Shown: piece after piece, positions 50,901-60,925 of the stretch | How positions within the stretch are numbered: position 1 is the first letter of the stretch | Layout: the number at the start of each line of letters is the position of its first letter | Made by a program: the position numbers and the translations under genes | Notes under the pieces: model-generated | Databases searched by the model: none | The model's input: the letters and a program-made list of their open reading frames with translations, nothing else | Told to the model about the DNA's origin: nothing | Assembly (NCBI GenBank): GCA_002633005.1 | Contig: NMRA01000112.1 | Span: 812,659-876,658 of the forward strand | DNA: 64,000 nt | Source of the DNA: Phoronis australis | Lineage: Eukaryota; Phoronida; Phoronidae | Direction: 5' to 3'

Positions 50901-53900
50901 TATTTTCGAAATTTTAATAATCATTTAGGTCAAGTGATGTGGCCAACAGGTGGCGTGCAGAAAAGACTTATAAAATGTTTAGAATCTGTCATCTATTGGG
51001 TGACGGGGCTGTGTCTTTTTGATAAAGTTTAGCAAATTAAAAAGGTACATTCATAACAGGACGACCTTACACTTGTAGGCTCACATATTTTGTTTGACGT
51101 AGATGCCCAAGACATCTAAAAACGATGTTGTTGTTACTTTAATTATTATTTTGTTTTCATTCGTACGCAACATTTAAACTCAAACGGCCACACAAGATTG
51201 CCGACATAGTAGACTGTTAGATTTTTTGCAAGTTGAGGGGATCGTTCCGTAGATGAAAGACATTTAGCCTGTCTCCTCAACCAGTATCTGTCCAGCGAAA
51301 TAATATGGATATATTCTGAACAATCGTCATTGTTACAACTTTAAAGTTGTTGCTTGCTAAATGCATGTTAATTTCGCCCTTGATTCTATGTTACCTCCAC
51401 TATGCTGATTGTTCGTGGTATTCTAATGCATCCAGTTATAGGTTACACCGATGTCAACGTAAAATTATCAGAGTCTTACTAAAACTCCAGCCTCGAACTG
51501 GTATCGAAGCATTCGAATTCAGCCAAGTCAATTTTTTTCTATTTTCTTTCGTAGCCTTTGTTCTTAAAACGTGATGTACGGATGTTCTCACCTCTGCTCC
51601 TCCATACTCGCTTCTTAAACAGAGCTGAAAGTCCACCAGAGGGCTTTCCACTGCTTGGTGAAATGGCTATAAACCAAAAGTATGAGATGATAATTTTTGC
51701 TCACTGTGTTAGTACTAACCAAATGGAAGTCCCTTGACACAAAGACGGCAAATGGTCTCACCGGTTATGTTTCGCCTCGTTTTACCTTACTCTAACAACA
51801 ACGAATCAAATCGTCTGCTAGTCGATAACTAACCAACCCTGAAGCAAAAATGGTTGGAAGTCCGCACAGTGAAAGATTTGAATCAAGTGCCATGTTACAC
51901 ATGAAATATTAACTTGCACAAGTCGAAATTAGGATCGCGTGAAAAAATTTGTCTCCAGAATTAAAACAGTGAATGTAAGTGCACGAAAATCAAGCCCGTG
52001 TAAAGAAACTTTTCACTCCACGATTCCACTTTTCGCTCATCATTCCGCCATTTGTATTTTTTAACTTACCGGTAAATTCGTGGACTAAAGCATTTTTTGC
52101 TCATTTTGTGACATTGGGGTCACTACATGACGTCATTAGGTCAACAAAAAACTGACAAGATGGCAGACGATTCTATTCGTTGTTGATAGAGGAAGGAAAA
52201 ACAAGCGAAATATAACGGGTAAGATCGTTTGCTGTTTTCTAAACGTGTCACGCGAAATTGATTTTATTAGCGCTAACACACTGAGCAAAACATTTCCTCT
52301 CATTCTCTTGGTGTATATCCATTTTACCAAGTGGTGAGTATTGGCTAATCGTCTGCCATCTTCCAGTCTTAGTTTTTGATCTAACGACGTCATGCTGTGA
52401 CCTGAACGCCAGCCAATGAGCCCAGTGAATGCTTTAGTTCATGAGTTCGCCCGCAGATTAAAACTGCAAATGGCGGAGTGACAATCCAAAAGTAAAAAAC
52501 GCGAAGTTTAGAGTGAGTAAGTTCTTTCGAAGGGTTTGATTTCTGTGCAGTTATATGCACCGTAATCTTTCTTAAGATCAGTGTGTTCCAGTAGCAGATT
52601 TGGAGGGGGGTAAAAGGGGCCCGTGTCCCCTACTAAAATTCTCCCAGAATCCATTTGGCAGTTCGGGGATGCGAATATCTGACGGCCAAAATCCGGGATA
52701 ATACTCTGCTCTGCATCCCACTAACTCAAAATCCTGAATCCTCCCCTGTGTTCACGTGAAAGCAATATTGACGCCAGCGGGTTAATGTTTGACTTGCAAT
52801 TCTTGTATGATGTGCATGGGACTTCCTTCTACACTTTTCACTGCGCGGACTCCCAACCCTGTTTGAGGGTTGATTTACCGACTAGCAAAAGCACCTACCT
52901 CTCCGTTGCAAATTCCCTAATGCGAAACGTCTGGCAAGGCATCATTTCATTGCAGTGGTGTTCGAGCCTTGAATGAAGTTCCTCACCACATTAAAGACAT
53001 CACACCCTTCCTTCTTTTAAACGATCAACTACAACCATTTTGTTTAATAAACTGCCTAATAACGAGGGTAACAGGCCTGTCTATTACTGAGTTTTACTTT
53101 TATATTCTATATTCTGATAGCTACTTTTGTTGTTCATATCGCCTATCTTTATTTCCAAGTATCATTTGTGCATTTAAATCTATTTGTATTTTGTTCCGGT
53201 TTTGGTATGTTTACATATTCATTTGAACTATTGAATCTTTTTCCAACAACCAATTGACAATTGATACATGTATAATAAATACCTGCCTTTTTACTATCCA
53301 TGTTTCCCACTTGTACTTTTATTCGTTTTCATTTTCCATTATTTTCTGTTATTTTTGTATATGTGTGAGCCAAATAAATCAATTAAAAGTAAAAGGCTTG
53401 GGAACAAAACTTGTGTGATCATACGCTTCGCGAGTAATGAATAGCGATATCTCCCTTTTCTCGCTAGAAATTTGCTCTACGAACGCAGCTCAGGTCATAT
53501 GATTATTACGTGGCCGTCATATTCAAACACACTGGTGTAGCTACTAGAGGCATGATTGTCATTCATTTCAATTTTGCATTTTGTCCCCCTATAAAAGGTC
53601 ATGCGTTTCATCGCCATCCCTGGTGGCCAGCAGGTTCGTGTTTGCCCTCCCTGTCGAATACTTCTGGCTATGTCAGTGTTTTCTCAAGCATACGGCACGA
53701 CATGGCGTTTCAAAAAGACAAGTAAAACTGTTGATTTGCTAACGAGTTGAGTGACAAATGGTTGTTCGCGATTTCGTATTGTATGTAATTATTCCAATCA
53801 ATTCGTCAAAATTTGTCTTAACTTCCTGCAATGTAGCCAGATGTATTCATTGCCTTCTTAGACTAAAAACAACCTGCAGCTGCTCACGTTTGTAGTATTT

Positions 53901-56900
53901 CTAAGTTACTGACCCACGCAAAACCAGGACGCTAGCTGGTCGCACAGAGATGGGTAGATAAGCGTCTCCATTGTTCCCGTTTATATAATAAAGATAATGA
54001 CAAACTTTTATCGGTAACCGTCTGTTGTACAATATACGCCCAAGGTACGATATCCATGCGACTTGTATTGTTATAAATGATGTCGTATGCAGATTGCAAG
54101 GTATTATTTAACTTGGGACGGTCGCACACTCGTCGCAAGGCTGTCATCTGTCAAACGTATCAGTGTTTCCTTTGTTGCGTCGGTGTTGGATATAACAATA
54201 CAGGTCTCATGAAAATCGTACCTTGGGCGTATATCAGACGGTTACCAATGAATGCTTGTCACTATATTTATCATTACAACGAAAACAATAGAGATTCTAA
54301 TATATTAAAATACCGATCTCTGATTTCATTGTAAGTCTAAAGCTTGTCCTTGACGAATGTTCGGTAAAATGTGAATGTAACTACTGGAACACCAGACGTC
54401 AATTATATTAGAGATGTCTGTTACAATTACGAAATACATGCAGTTAATTTCTATCGAATAACAACTTCATTCATTCCTAATGGAATGCGTTTTAAGACCA
54501 TCGATATCCATCGCCCCAAATACTTTTACTTCCTGTGAAAATAGCAAGAAATGAATTATCCGAAATGTTTGTAAATTAAGGTTAGTTAAATTTACAGTTT
54601 GACATCTTGGTAAAGTTCAGTTGGATTCCGTGGCTCACGTTCATCAATAATCAACATAAGATTATACCACTCCTTTGGGTGGTAGTTCTTGTGATTGCGG
54701 GCATTTACATGNGCGAAGTTTAAAGTGAGTAAGTTCTTTCGAAGGGTTTGATTACTGTGCAGTTATATGCACCGTAATCTTTCTTAAGATCAGTGTGTTC
54801 CAGTAGCGGATTTGGAGGGGGGTAAAAGGGGCCCGTGTCCCCTACTAAAATTCTCCCAGAATCCATTTGGCAGTTCGGGGATGCGAATATCTGACGGCCA
54901 AAATCCGGGATAATACTCTGCTCTGCCCCCCACTAACTCAAAATCCTGGATCCTCCCCTGCGTTCACGTGAAAGCAATATTGACGCCTGCGGGTTAATGT
55001 TTGACGTGCAATTCTTGTATGATGTGCATGGGACTTCCTTCTACACTTTTCACTGCGCGGACTTCCAACCCTGTTTGAGGGTTGACTTACCGATCGACTA
55101 GCAAAAGCACCTACCTCTCCGTTGCAAATTCCCTATTGCGAAACGTTTGGCAAGGCATCATTTCATTGCAGTGGTGTTCGAGCCTTGAATGAAGTTTCTC
55201 ACCACATTAAAGGCATCACACCCTTCCTTCTTTTAAACGATCAACTACAACCATTTTGTTTAATAAACTGCCTAATAACGAGGGTAACAGGCCTGTCTAT
55301 TACTGAATTTTACTTTTATATTCTATATTCTGATAGCTACTTTTGTTGTTCATATCGCCTATCTTTATTTCCAAGTATCATTTGTGCATTTAAATCTATT
55401 TGTATTTTGTTCCGGTTTTGGTATGTTTACCTTTTCATTTGAACTATTGAATCTTTTTCCAACAACAATTGATACATGTATAATAAATACCTGCCTTTTT
55501 ACTATCCATGTTTCCCACTTGTACTTTTATTCATTTTCATTTTCCATTATTTTCTGTTATTTTTGTATATGTGTGAGCCAAATAAATAAATTAAAAGTAA
55601 AAGGCTCGGGAACAAAACTTGCGTGATCATACGCTTCGCAAGTAATGAATAGCGATATCTCCCTTTTCTCGCTAGAAATTTGCTCTACGAACGCAGCTCA
55701 GGTCATATCATTATTACGTAGCCGTCAAATCCAAACACACTGGTGTAGCTAGTAGAGGCATGATTGTCATTCATTTCAATTTTGCATTTTGTCCCCCTAT
55801 AAAAGGTCATGCGTTTCATCGCCATCCCTGGTGGCCAGCAAGTTCGTGTTTGCCCTCCCTGTCGAATACTTCTGGCTATGTCAGTGTTTTCTCAAGCATA
55901 CGGCACGACATGGTGTTTCAAAAAGACAAGTAAAACTGTTGATTTGCTAACGAGTTGAGTGACAAATGGTTGTTCGCGATTTCGTATTGTATGTAATTAT
56001 TCCAATCAATTCGTCAAAATTTGTCTTAACTTCCTGCAATGTAGCCAGATGTATTCATTGCCTTCTTAGACTAAAAACAACTTGCAGCTGCTCACGTTTG
56101 TAGTATCTCTAAGTTACTGACCCACGCAAAACCAAAACGCTAGCTGGTCGCGCAGAGATGGGTAGATAAGCGTCTCCATTGTTCCCGTTTATATAATAAA
56201 GATAATGACAAACTTTTATCGGTAACCGTCTGTTGTACAATGTACGCCCAAGGTACGATATCCATGCGACTTGTATTGTTATAAATGATGTCGTATGCAG
56301 ATTGCAAGGTATTATTTAACTTGGGACGGTCGCACACTCGTCGCAAGGCTGTCATCTGTCAGACGTATCAGTATTTCCTTTGTTGCGTCGGTGTTGGATA
56401 TAACAATACAGGTCTCATGAAAATCGTACCTTGGGCGTACATCAGACGGTTACCAATGAATGCTTGTCACTATATTTATCATTACAACGAAAACAATAGA
56501 GATTCTAATATATTAAAATACCGATCTCTGATTTCATTGTAAGTCTAAAGCTTGTCCTTGACGAATGTTCGGTAAAATGTAAATGTAACTACTGGAACAC
56601 CAGACGTCAATTATATTAGAGATGTCTGTTACAATTACGAAATACATGCAGTTAATTTCTATCGAATAACAACTTCATTCATTCCTAATGGAATGCGTTT
56701 TAAGATCATCGATATCCATCGCCCCAAATACTTTTACTTCCTGTGAAAATAGCAAGAAATGAATTATCCGAAATGTTTGTAAATTAAGGTTAGTTAAATT
56801 TACAGTTTGACATCTTGGTAAAGTTCAGTTGGATTCCGTGGCTCACGTTCATCAATAATCAACATAAGATTATACCACTCCTTTGGGTGGCAGTTCTTGT

Positions 56901-59900
56901 GATTGCGGGCATTTACATGTACATCGTGAAGTAAAACTGCTACTACAATATTTTATGCACTTACTTAAAATTAAATCAGCGGCCAGGCTGAAATCCGTTA
57001 GATTCTGACACAATGTAAGTTGTAAAATGCGAGTCTTTTGTTCTTGTATTCAGCTTATAGACTGCACTGACGGGGTGTCCGAAAACTTCCATATTTAAAA
57101 CACGTGCAGTATGTTTTCAACATCATAAAACTTAAACCTTTCTCAGATGTACTGCGTGCCACAATCTTGAGTTAGGTGTCTACAAATTAGCTACGTAATG
57201 CTCATGCCGAGTTCAACTAATCCCCGGCATCATATTCTAAAGAGTAAACGCGTAACGGTAACTTGTGATTTTACTTCGCAAGTCAGCGCCAGCGTGTATT
57301 ATTTTACTTAGACCCTGTCGTGCTATCTCCTCATGTAACTGTGTGCGGTATTTTCAGATAAAACGGGAAGCATATCATTATCTTGTGTTGTCGGGCATCA
57401 GAAGCAAACCAAAGCGACCTTTCTGGATTTGATAACTTCCTGTCTCTCTTTCTCGTAAAAGTTCTCTTTGCAGAACTGTTGAGCGGACCAACTAAATTTC
57501 GTAAATTTCCACGGCGTACGTGTTGTAAGGGACCTGACTTGAGGTCCAGACGGTCTAGCCACCTAGTGACTTCGTTTATGGCAAAATCAGCCACCAGGTA
57601 GCGAGCCCGACATGACCGCGATTTGGCTCAAAAGAATCTGCCTTCTGATAGGTGGTGGAAGTCGACGACATTTTCAGTCTGTTGAAATTGTTACCAGTAA
57701 ATGAACAAGACAAAATGAAGCACAGTAAATAAAAGTATGGCCAATTGACTTTGCTTTTGATGCTCTGGTAATTTATGTCAAGATTTTTAGCCTGACGACA
57801 CCCACATGTGGCATGTGGAGAGAGCAAGGTAATACACAAAGTGTTGGGGCATAAATGAAACATGACGCGCCATTGACAAATACATGTACATGTATGTAAA
57901 CGGATGATTATACGAGATTTTGCGAAATTTTTGTCTCATCTTAAACACAGCATAGTTCGTTCAGTGATCTCGCCATCGTAACCGAAATTTTATACATTAA
58001 AACACTGTGCTATAAATAAACATTTACTTTTGATGGTGATTATAGATGAATAAATTTACAGCCCAAACCACGCGTTGTCACATTAATGACTCGTTCCGAC
58101 AAGAAGCGCCTTTCTCGCTAAAACAGAAACACACCACAACGCGCTTGCCGGGATCATGAGACCGGTAGCTGAGTGCACGCGCATGCGACTACTGTTAGGC
58201 TTAGAAAAACCCGGAAAATCTCGAGTATTTCCATGGCCTCAGACATCCCACAGGGGAACGTTATCCGTGAACGCAAATTCTGTTAAAAGGACAATGATTT
58301 TCTTGTGTTGAAAGTCTCTTGCTTGACTTGCCGTTTGACCTGCATACACTGTATGCGAAGATGGCGTATACAAAAACACTCAATATATTCTGAATGACTG
58401 GGAAATCACGTACATATGATACACGGTACTGTTAGCTCTCGTATTAACAGAAAGGTAAACGATGAGGTTGTTTTTTTTTACAGTTCAAGTGCTCACGGGC
58501 ATTTTAAGTGATTAACACAGATCGAAATCTTTTTTGTAGGAGCACCTCTCAACGTGGACTTAGATATCGTAGTAGCCAGTTTTGACAGCATATCAGAAGT
58601 CAATATGGTAAGCTATAAAGAGCTCGCACTTTTCACTTAGAAAAATAATGAATTAGTTAATGGTATTGTTAGTTTTGGCGTTCACGAGGAATAGCAAGAG
58701 GCTTTGAAAATCCTGCCGTCTTGTTGTGCATCGTGGGGCCAACTTGCTATCTGGAATTCGCTTCACATTAAGTATATATATTTGAAAGAAATTAACAAAG
58801 GGAAATTAGATAAACTATAGCTTATTACACATAGACCGATTTTGGTAATTTCTATTGTATAAATCTACTAAATGATATTTCGTAGTTGTGTTTTAAATTT
58901 ACTATTAAACGTCGAGTTTATATAGCTCATGTTAAATCTCAGTAAGTGCATGTCTATTACAATCAATTACATTCCGCATTTACTTGTTTAAAAGAGTGCC
59001 ACCCACTCTTGCTAATCAGTTGACAAATGAACAGCAGATATTTTTGTCAAGAGCCTGAATAAATTATAAACCTGTATTTGCATATGTAATTAAGGCAATG
59101 TGTGTGAGAAAACCATCAACCTACACATGTTGTTATTTAGCGGTAGATACCATATCTACTCCTCTGAGATCCTACGTAAAGAACCAATGTGACCGTATTC
59201 AATAGAACCAAAGATCATAAGGAACGGACTCGCAACTCCGATATTTCCCTTCGAAATTCCCCAAGGAAGCGCCTTTGTCTTCCATTGTTGAAGCAACTCG
59301 ACTTCCTTTTTGGTGAGCAGGAGACGTTAAGTAAAACATGCCATCACACCAGTCGCCGCTAGTGAATAGTGAACCATTGTATAGTTAGTCTCCACTTGTG
59401 TACGTTGGAAATTTTCGGAGATCGCCCATGCCACATGACATCGGATGAATTTCGCAAGCCATTGTTTAACTTGCGTGATCCATGCGGCACATGGTTCTAT
59501 GGGACGCTGCCATTATTTTCCTTTGTTGCGTTTTTGTTGGATATAACAATACAAGTGCAACGGATGTTGTACCTTGGGCACACATCAGCCAATTAATGAT
59601 AAATGCTTACCATTATGAGAAAGAAAAAAAAACAAAGTGAACAAAGGATACGCCTATCTACTGATATCCAGGCGACGAGCTTGCGACCTACTTTCCCGAG
59701 GATGGTGGTGCGTGTACTACATATACTCTACTACCGATGACAGTTGTTTAAATTACATATAACAAACCTCGTTTCGTTCACAGGATTATACAGTAACTAT
59801 ATATTTGAACCAATATTGGCGAGACGAGAGGCTTCAATATTCCAACGACCCAAACGATCAAATGACCTTAACCGGTGACTTCGCAGAAAAGATCTGGGTT

Positions 59901-60007
59901 CCCGACACATTCTTTGCTAACGATAAGAACTCCTTCCTCCACGACGTCACGGAAAGAAACAAACGAGTGCGACTCTTCGGAGACGGAAACATTACATACG
60001 GAATGAG
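32863..60007 (+). CDS. GABA-A receptor beta-like subunit, 5' half, spliced and partial
   Basis: Join of 32863-32915, 33847-33935, 58540-58607 and 59784-60007, 434 coding nt, continuing past the right edge. The product has a signal peptide, an NVS glycosylation sequon, GYDIRLRPSFGG, IVVASFDSISEVNM and DYTVTIYLNQYWRDERL. These give a continuous match in order to beta-class subunits, whose diagnostic words are YDIRLRPDFGG, SEVNMDYT and QYWRDKRL. Frame is kept over every junction with the phases 2, 1, 0, 2. Beta subunits supply the principal GABA-binding face and are needed for assembly of the channel; this is family knowledge. No Cys-loop or TM exon was found up to 64000. Intron 2 spans about 24.6 kb as assembled, but at least 2.2 kb of that may be duplicated contig sequence. 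Confidence 0.93.
32916..33846 (+). other. Beta-gene intron 1
   Basis: 931 nt with a GTAGGC donor and a TTTCAG acceptor. No other feature seen. Confidence 0.85.
33847..33935 (+). CDS. Beta-like subunit, exon 2 (NVS sequon, YDIRLRP motif)
   Basis: 89 nt after a TTTCAG acceptor (33841-33846) and before a GTGAGT donor (33936). It encodes GSGDHLRNVSQTIKKLMDG and YDIRLRPSFGG. YDIRLRP.FGG is a beta-subunit signature (alpha has YDNRLRPG). NVS sits where vertebrate beta subunits carry the conserved first N-glycosylation site, NxS. Phase in 2, phase out 1. Confidence 0.96.
36103..36395. repeat. GAT/GAC-rich array
   Basis: Imperfect ATGATG, GACGAT and AATGAT repeats, densest at 36255-36330. Open frames on both strands are low-complexity. 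Confidence 0.93.
41815..42035. repeat. GAT/GAC-rich array
   Basis: Imperfect GATGAT, GACGAC and GATAAC words in beta intron 2. The minus-strand frame rich in Ile and Val is a by-product. Confidence 0.92.
43670..43880. repeat. GAC/GAT-rich array
   Basis: GACGACGACG and GATGACGATGATATTGATGA stretches, the third such array in the same orientation within beta intron 2. Confidence 0.92.
48003..48214. mobile_element. Dispersed palindromic-end repeat, copy 2
   Basis: Shares AAACTCGAAATTTCGAGTT-type ends, AATATTGGGT and CCAAAAGTAGAGTAGAAAAT with 18333-18487. Here both ends carry CGAGTAAAAA, giving an inverted or repeated terminus. The copy runs into the single N at 48215, so its right border may be cut by a contig join. 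Confidence 0.55.
48215..48215. other. Single ambiguous base (contig join candidate)
   Basis: N within CGAGTAAAAANTCTTAAAG. Unlike the Ns at 54712 and 60925, no duplicated flank is apparent, so it may be a real ambiguous call or a join with missing sequence. Confidence 0.6.
48909..48926. repeat. Poly(A) run
   Basis: An uninterrupted run of about 17 A residues in beta intron 2. It is possibly a retroposon tail, but no element body is recognised next to it. Confidence 0.8.
52589..52750. mobile_element. Short element with CAGTRGCRGAT terminus (copy in block 1)
   Basis: Starts CAGTAGCAGATTTGGAGGGG and ends near CTAACTCAAAATCCTGAATC plus CTCCCC. The tail is the inverted complement of the sequence at 62568, which begins CACTGGCGGATCTAGGATTT. 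Inverted GGATCC-like, G-rich ends suggest a non-autonomous DNA transposon. Confidence 0.5.
52870..53395 (+). mobile_element. 5'-truncated LINE 3' end (copy in block 1)
   Basis: Encodes GKASFHCSGVRALNEVPHHI and ITPFLLLNDQLQPF, the pattern G.(R/K).SF...G.R.WN.LP..IK...L..FK that closes the reverse transcriptase protein of CR1/L2/jockey-type LINEs. The usual Trp-Asn is degraded. An in-frame TAA lies upstream in this copy. A T-rich 3' region ends near CCAAATAAATCAATTAAAAG, with an AATAAA signal. No RT core is present, so this is a dead 3' stub. Confidence 0.55.
53980..54076 (-). repeat. ACCTTGGGCGTAT repeat family, inverted arm
   Basis: The reverse complement contains CAATACAAGTCGCATGGATA and CGTACCTTGGGCGTATATTG, matching the plus-strand arm at 54166-54280. 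The two arms form an inverted repeat with a spacer of about 90 bp. Confidence 0.75.
54166..54280 (+). repeat. ACCTTGGGCGTAT repeat family, direct arm
   Basis: TTTCCTTTGTTGCGTCGGTG, then GGATATAACAATACAGGTCT and CGTACCTTGGGCGTATATCA. Partner of the inverted arm at 53980-54076 and relative of the solo copy at 59517-59620. Confidence 0.75.
54801..54962. mobile_element. Short element with CAGTRGCRGAT terminus (copy in block 2)
   Basis: Same element as at 52589, in the duplicated block. This copy has CAGTAGCGGATTTGG and GGATCCTCCC, closer to the presumed consensus. Confidence 0.5.
55085..55605 (+). mobile_element. 5'-truncated LINE 3' end (copy in block 2)
   Basis: Same stub as in block 1. Here the frame runs open through RLAKAPTSPLQIPYCETFGK and ASFHCSGVRALNEVSHHIKG. 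Its openness reflects one base difference from block 1 and does not show that the element is intact. Confidence 0.55.
56189..56285 (-). repeat. ACCTTGGGCGTAT repeat, inverted arm in block 2
   Basis: Counterpart of 53980-54076 in the second copy of the 2.2-kb block. Confidence 0.75.
56374..56488 (+). repeat. ACCTTGGGCGTAT repeat, direct arm in block 2
   Basis: Counterpart of 54166-54280 in the second copy of the 2.2-kb block. Confidence 0.75.
58540..58607 (+). CDS. Beta-like subunit, exon 3 (68 nt)
   Basis: Exactly 68 nt after a TTTTTTGTAG acceptor and before a GTAAGC donor. It encodes APLNVDLDIVVASFDSISEV and then NM. Vertebrate beta has PVxVGMxxxIASIDxVSEVNM at this place, so the SEVNM ending and length are diagnostic. 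The first two bases complete a Gly codon with exon 2. Confidence 0.96.
58608..59783 (+). other. Beta-gene intron 3
   Basis: 1176 nt between exons 3 and 4, with a GTAAGC donor and a TTCACAG acceptor. It contains the solo repeat at 59517-59620. Confidence 0.92.
59517..59620 (+). repeat. ACCTTGGGC repeat family, solo copy in beta intron 3
   Basis: TTTCCTTTGTTGCGTTTTTG, then GGATATAACAATACAAGTGC and GTACCTTGGGCACACATCAG. Diverged but collinear with 54166-54280 and outside the duplicated blocks, so this is an independent insertion. It ends in an A-rich run. Confidence 0.7.
59784..60007 (+). CDS. Beta-like subunit, exon 4 (loops D and A)
   Basis: 224 nt from a TTCACAG acceptor (59783) to a GTAGAT donor (60008). 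It starts DYTVTIYLNQYWRDERLQYS and contains KIWVPDTFFANDKNSFLHDV and a final GNITYGM with a split Arg. YW.D.RL, WVPDT.F.NDK and YGxR are standard beta-class motifs. Loop A has Phe where vertebrate beta2 has Tyr97 (DTY). NIT near the end is an extra glycosylation sequon. Phase 0 in, 2 out; one codon longer than 221 nt. Confidence 0.97.
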
Positions 60008-60039
60008 GTAGATATATTTTAATTGTTCCATCTTAAACT

Positions 60040-60924
60040 ACTGGCAGCACCACACAGTTCTCAATGTTAATTAAACAAGTTTTTTTAAAGTGATCGCTTA
60101 TCTGAAATCTGTGTTTGTTCACAATACGAGGAGAAGGTTGAGACGCCCTTCAATGCTTCTCAGTAAAGACTTAGTCATAACTGATATTTTTTATATTCAA
60201 TACTCCTAATGAACACGTGAATCGAATTCTCATAATTTTACAAAAGCAGGTTATACGCAAAGATGCTTTGATAGCAAAATTAAATCGTTTACGATAGCCA
60301 TGGCTAAATTAGATTGAATTTAGCAACGAATTGCTATTTGGGGGCGTTATACTCCTGCATCGTATGCCAGGGATCGATATGTAATGACGTTGGAATGTTA
60401 TGAAGTAGCATAATATTAATGTACATGACAAGTTAGCGCAGCAACAGATATTTTAATATCGAACATTAAATGTTGAAATTAGAATTGAAACCAGTAGGAT
60501 TAGTGACAAACTTTTCACAATTGACTATAAAAATTATAAGACTCGGGTGAGAAACAACATTACCGCCTGAACCAAAACAAGAACTACGGTCCTCCACAAA
60601 ACAGGATGGGGGGGGGATCAATGGGAACTAAGGGATCCGAAAATGAGAGGGATTCACCCTAAAGACATGACCACAAAACTAGACCTCTATGGACCGACCA
60701 TGACTGCCGGGATCACAACATGACAGCTCCACCACGTTGTGATGACACGCATAAAATAGTTGAAAGAAGGTCGATCACGTACAATTATTTCGCTGTTTAT
60801 ATAATATTTAATTGTTGTTGGAGTCAAATTTACATGAATTATTGATGTGCGTCAAGTAACTATTAGATTTTGAAAACTAGTCTCTTTCGCAGACTATATG
60901 AGTTTTTGAGTCGTGGTATTAAAA
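60040..60924. repeat. 0.88-kb duplicated block, copy 1
   Basis: Begins ACTGGCAGCACCACACAGTT 33 nt after beta exon 4 and ends AGTCGTGGTATTAAAA at the single N (60925). Near-identical to 60926-61806. Confidence 0.97.
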
Positions 60925-60925
60925 N

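Larger units (their letters stand above)
52501..54711. repeat. 2.2-kb duplicated block, copy 1
   Basis: Begins GCGAAGTTTAGAGTGAGTAA and ends GGCATTTACATG, immediately before the single N at 54712. Nearly identical to 54713-56919 over its whole length, with scattered substitutions and small indels (for example an extra 8 bp near 53250). Confidence 0.97.
54713..56919. repeat. 2.2-kb duplicated block, copy 2
   Basis: Starts on the base after the N with GCGAAGTTTAAAGTGAGTAA and repeats copy 1 to GGCATTTACATG. After that, unique sequence continues. Differences from copy 1 look like allelic variation, including TAT versus TAA in the LINE frame and a 4-bp GATC insertion upstream of it. Confidence 0.97.
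33936..58539 (+). other. Beta-gene intron 2 (very long)
   Basis: About 24.6 kb as assembled. Contents seen: three GAT-rich arrays, the copy-2 palindromic repeat, the duplicated block 52501-56919, and no exon I can assign. The open frames are short and without recognisable motifs. Confidence 0.85.

Noticed and set aside
54077-54334. 85-codon frame and its minus-strand shadow, present again at 56285-56542
   Set aside because: Arises from the inverted repeat arms; the apparent conservation is only the duplication of the block.
57331-57601. Overlapping open frames on both strands in a GC-richer patch of beta intron 2
   Set aside because: No splice sites of the required phase and no family similarity; beta exon 2 joins exon 3 directly in phase.
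58176-58190. CGCGCATGCGAC as a second NRF1 site
   Set aside because: Imperfect match, deep in an intron with no sign of a promoter.
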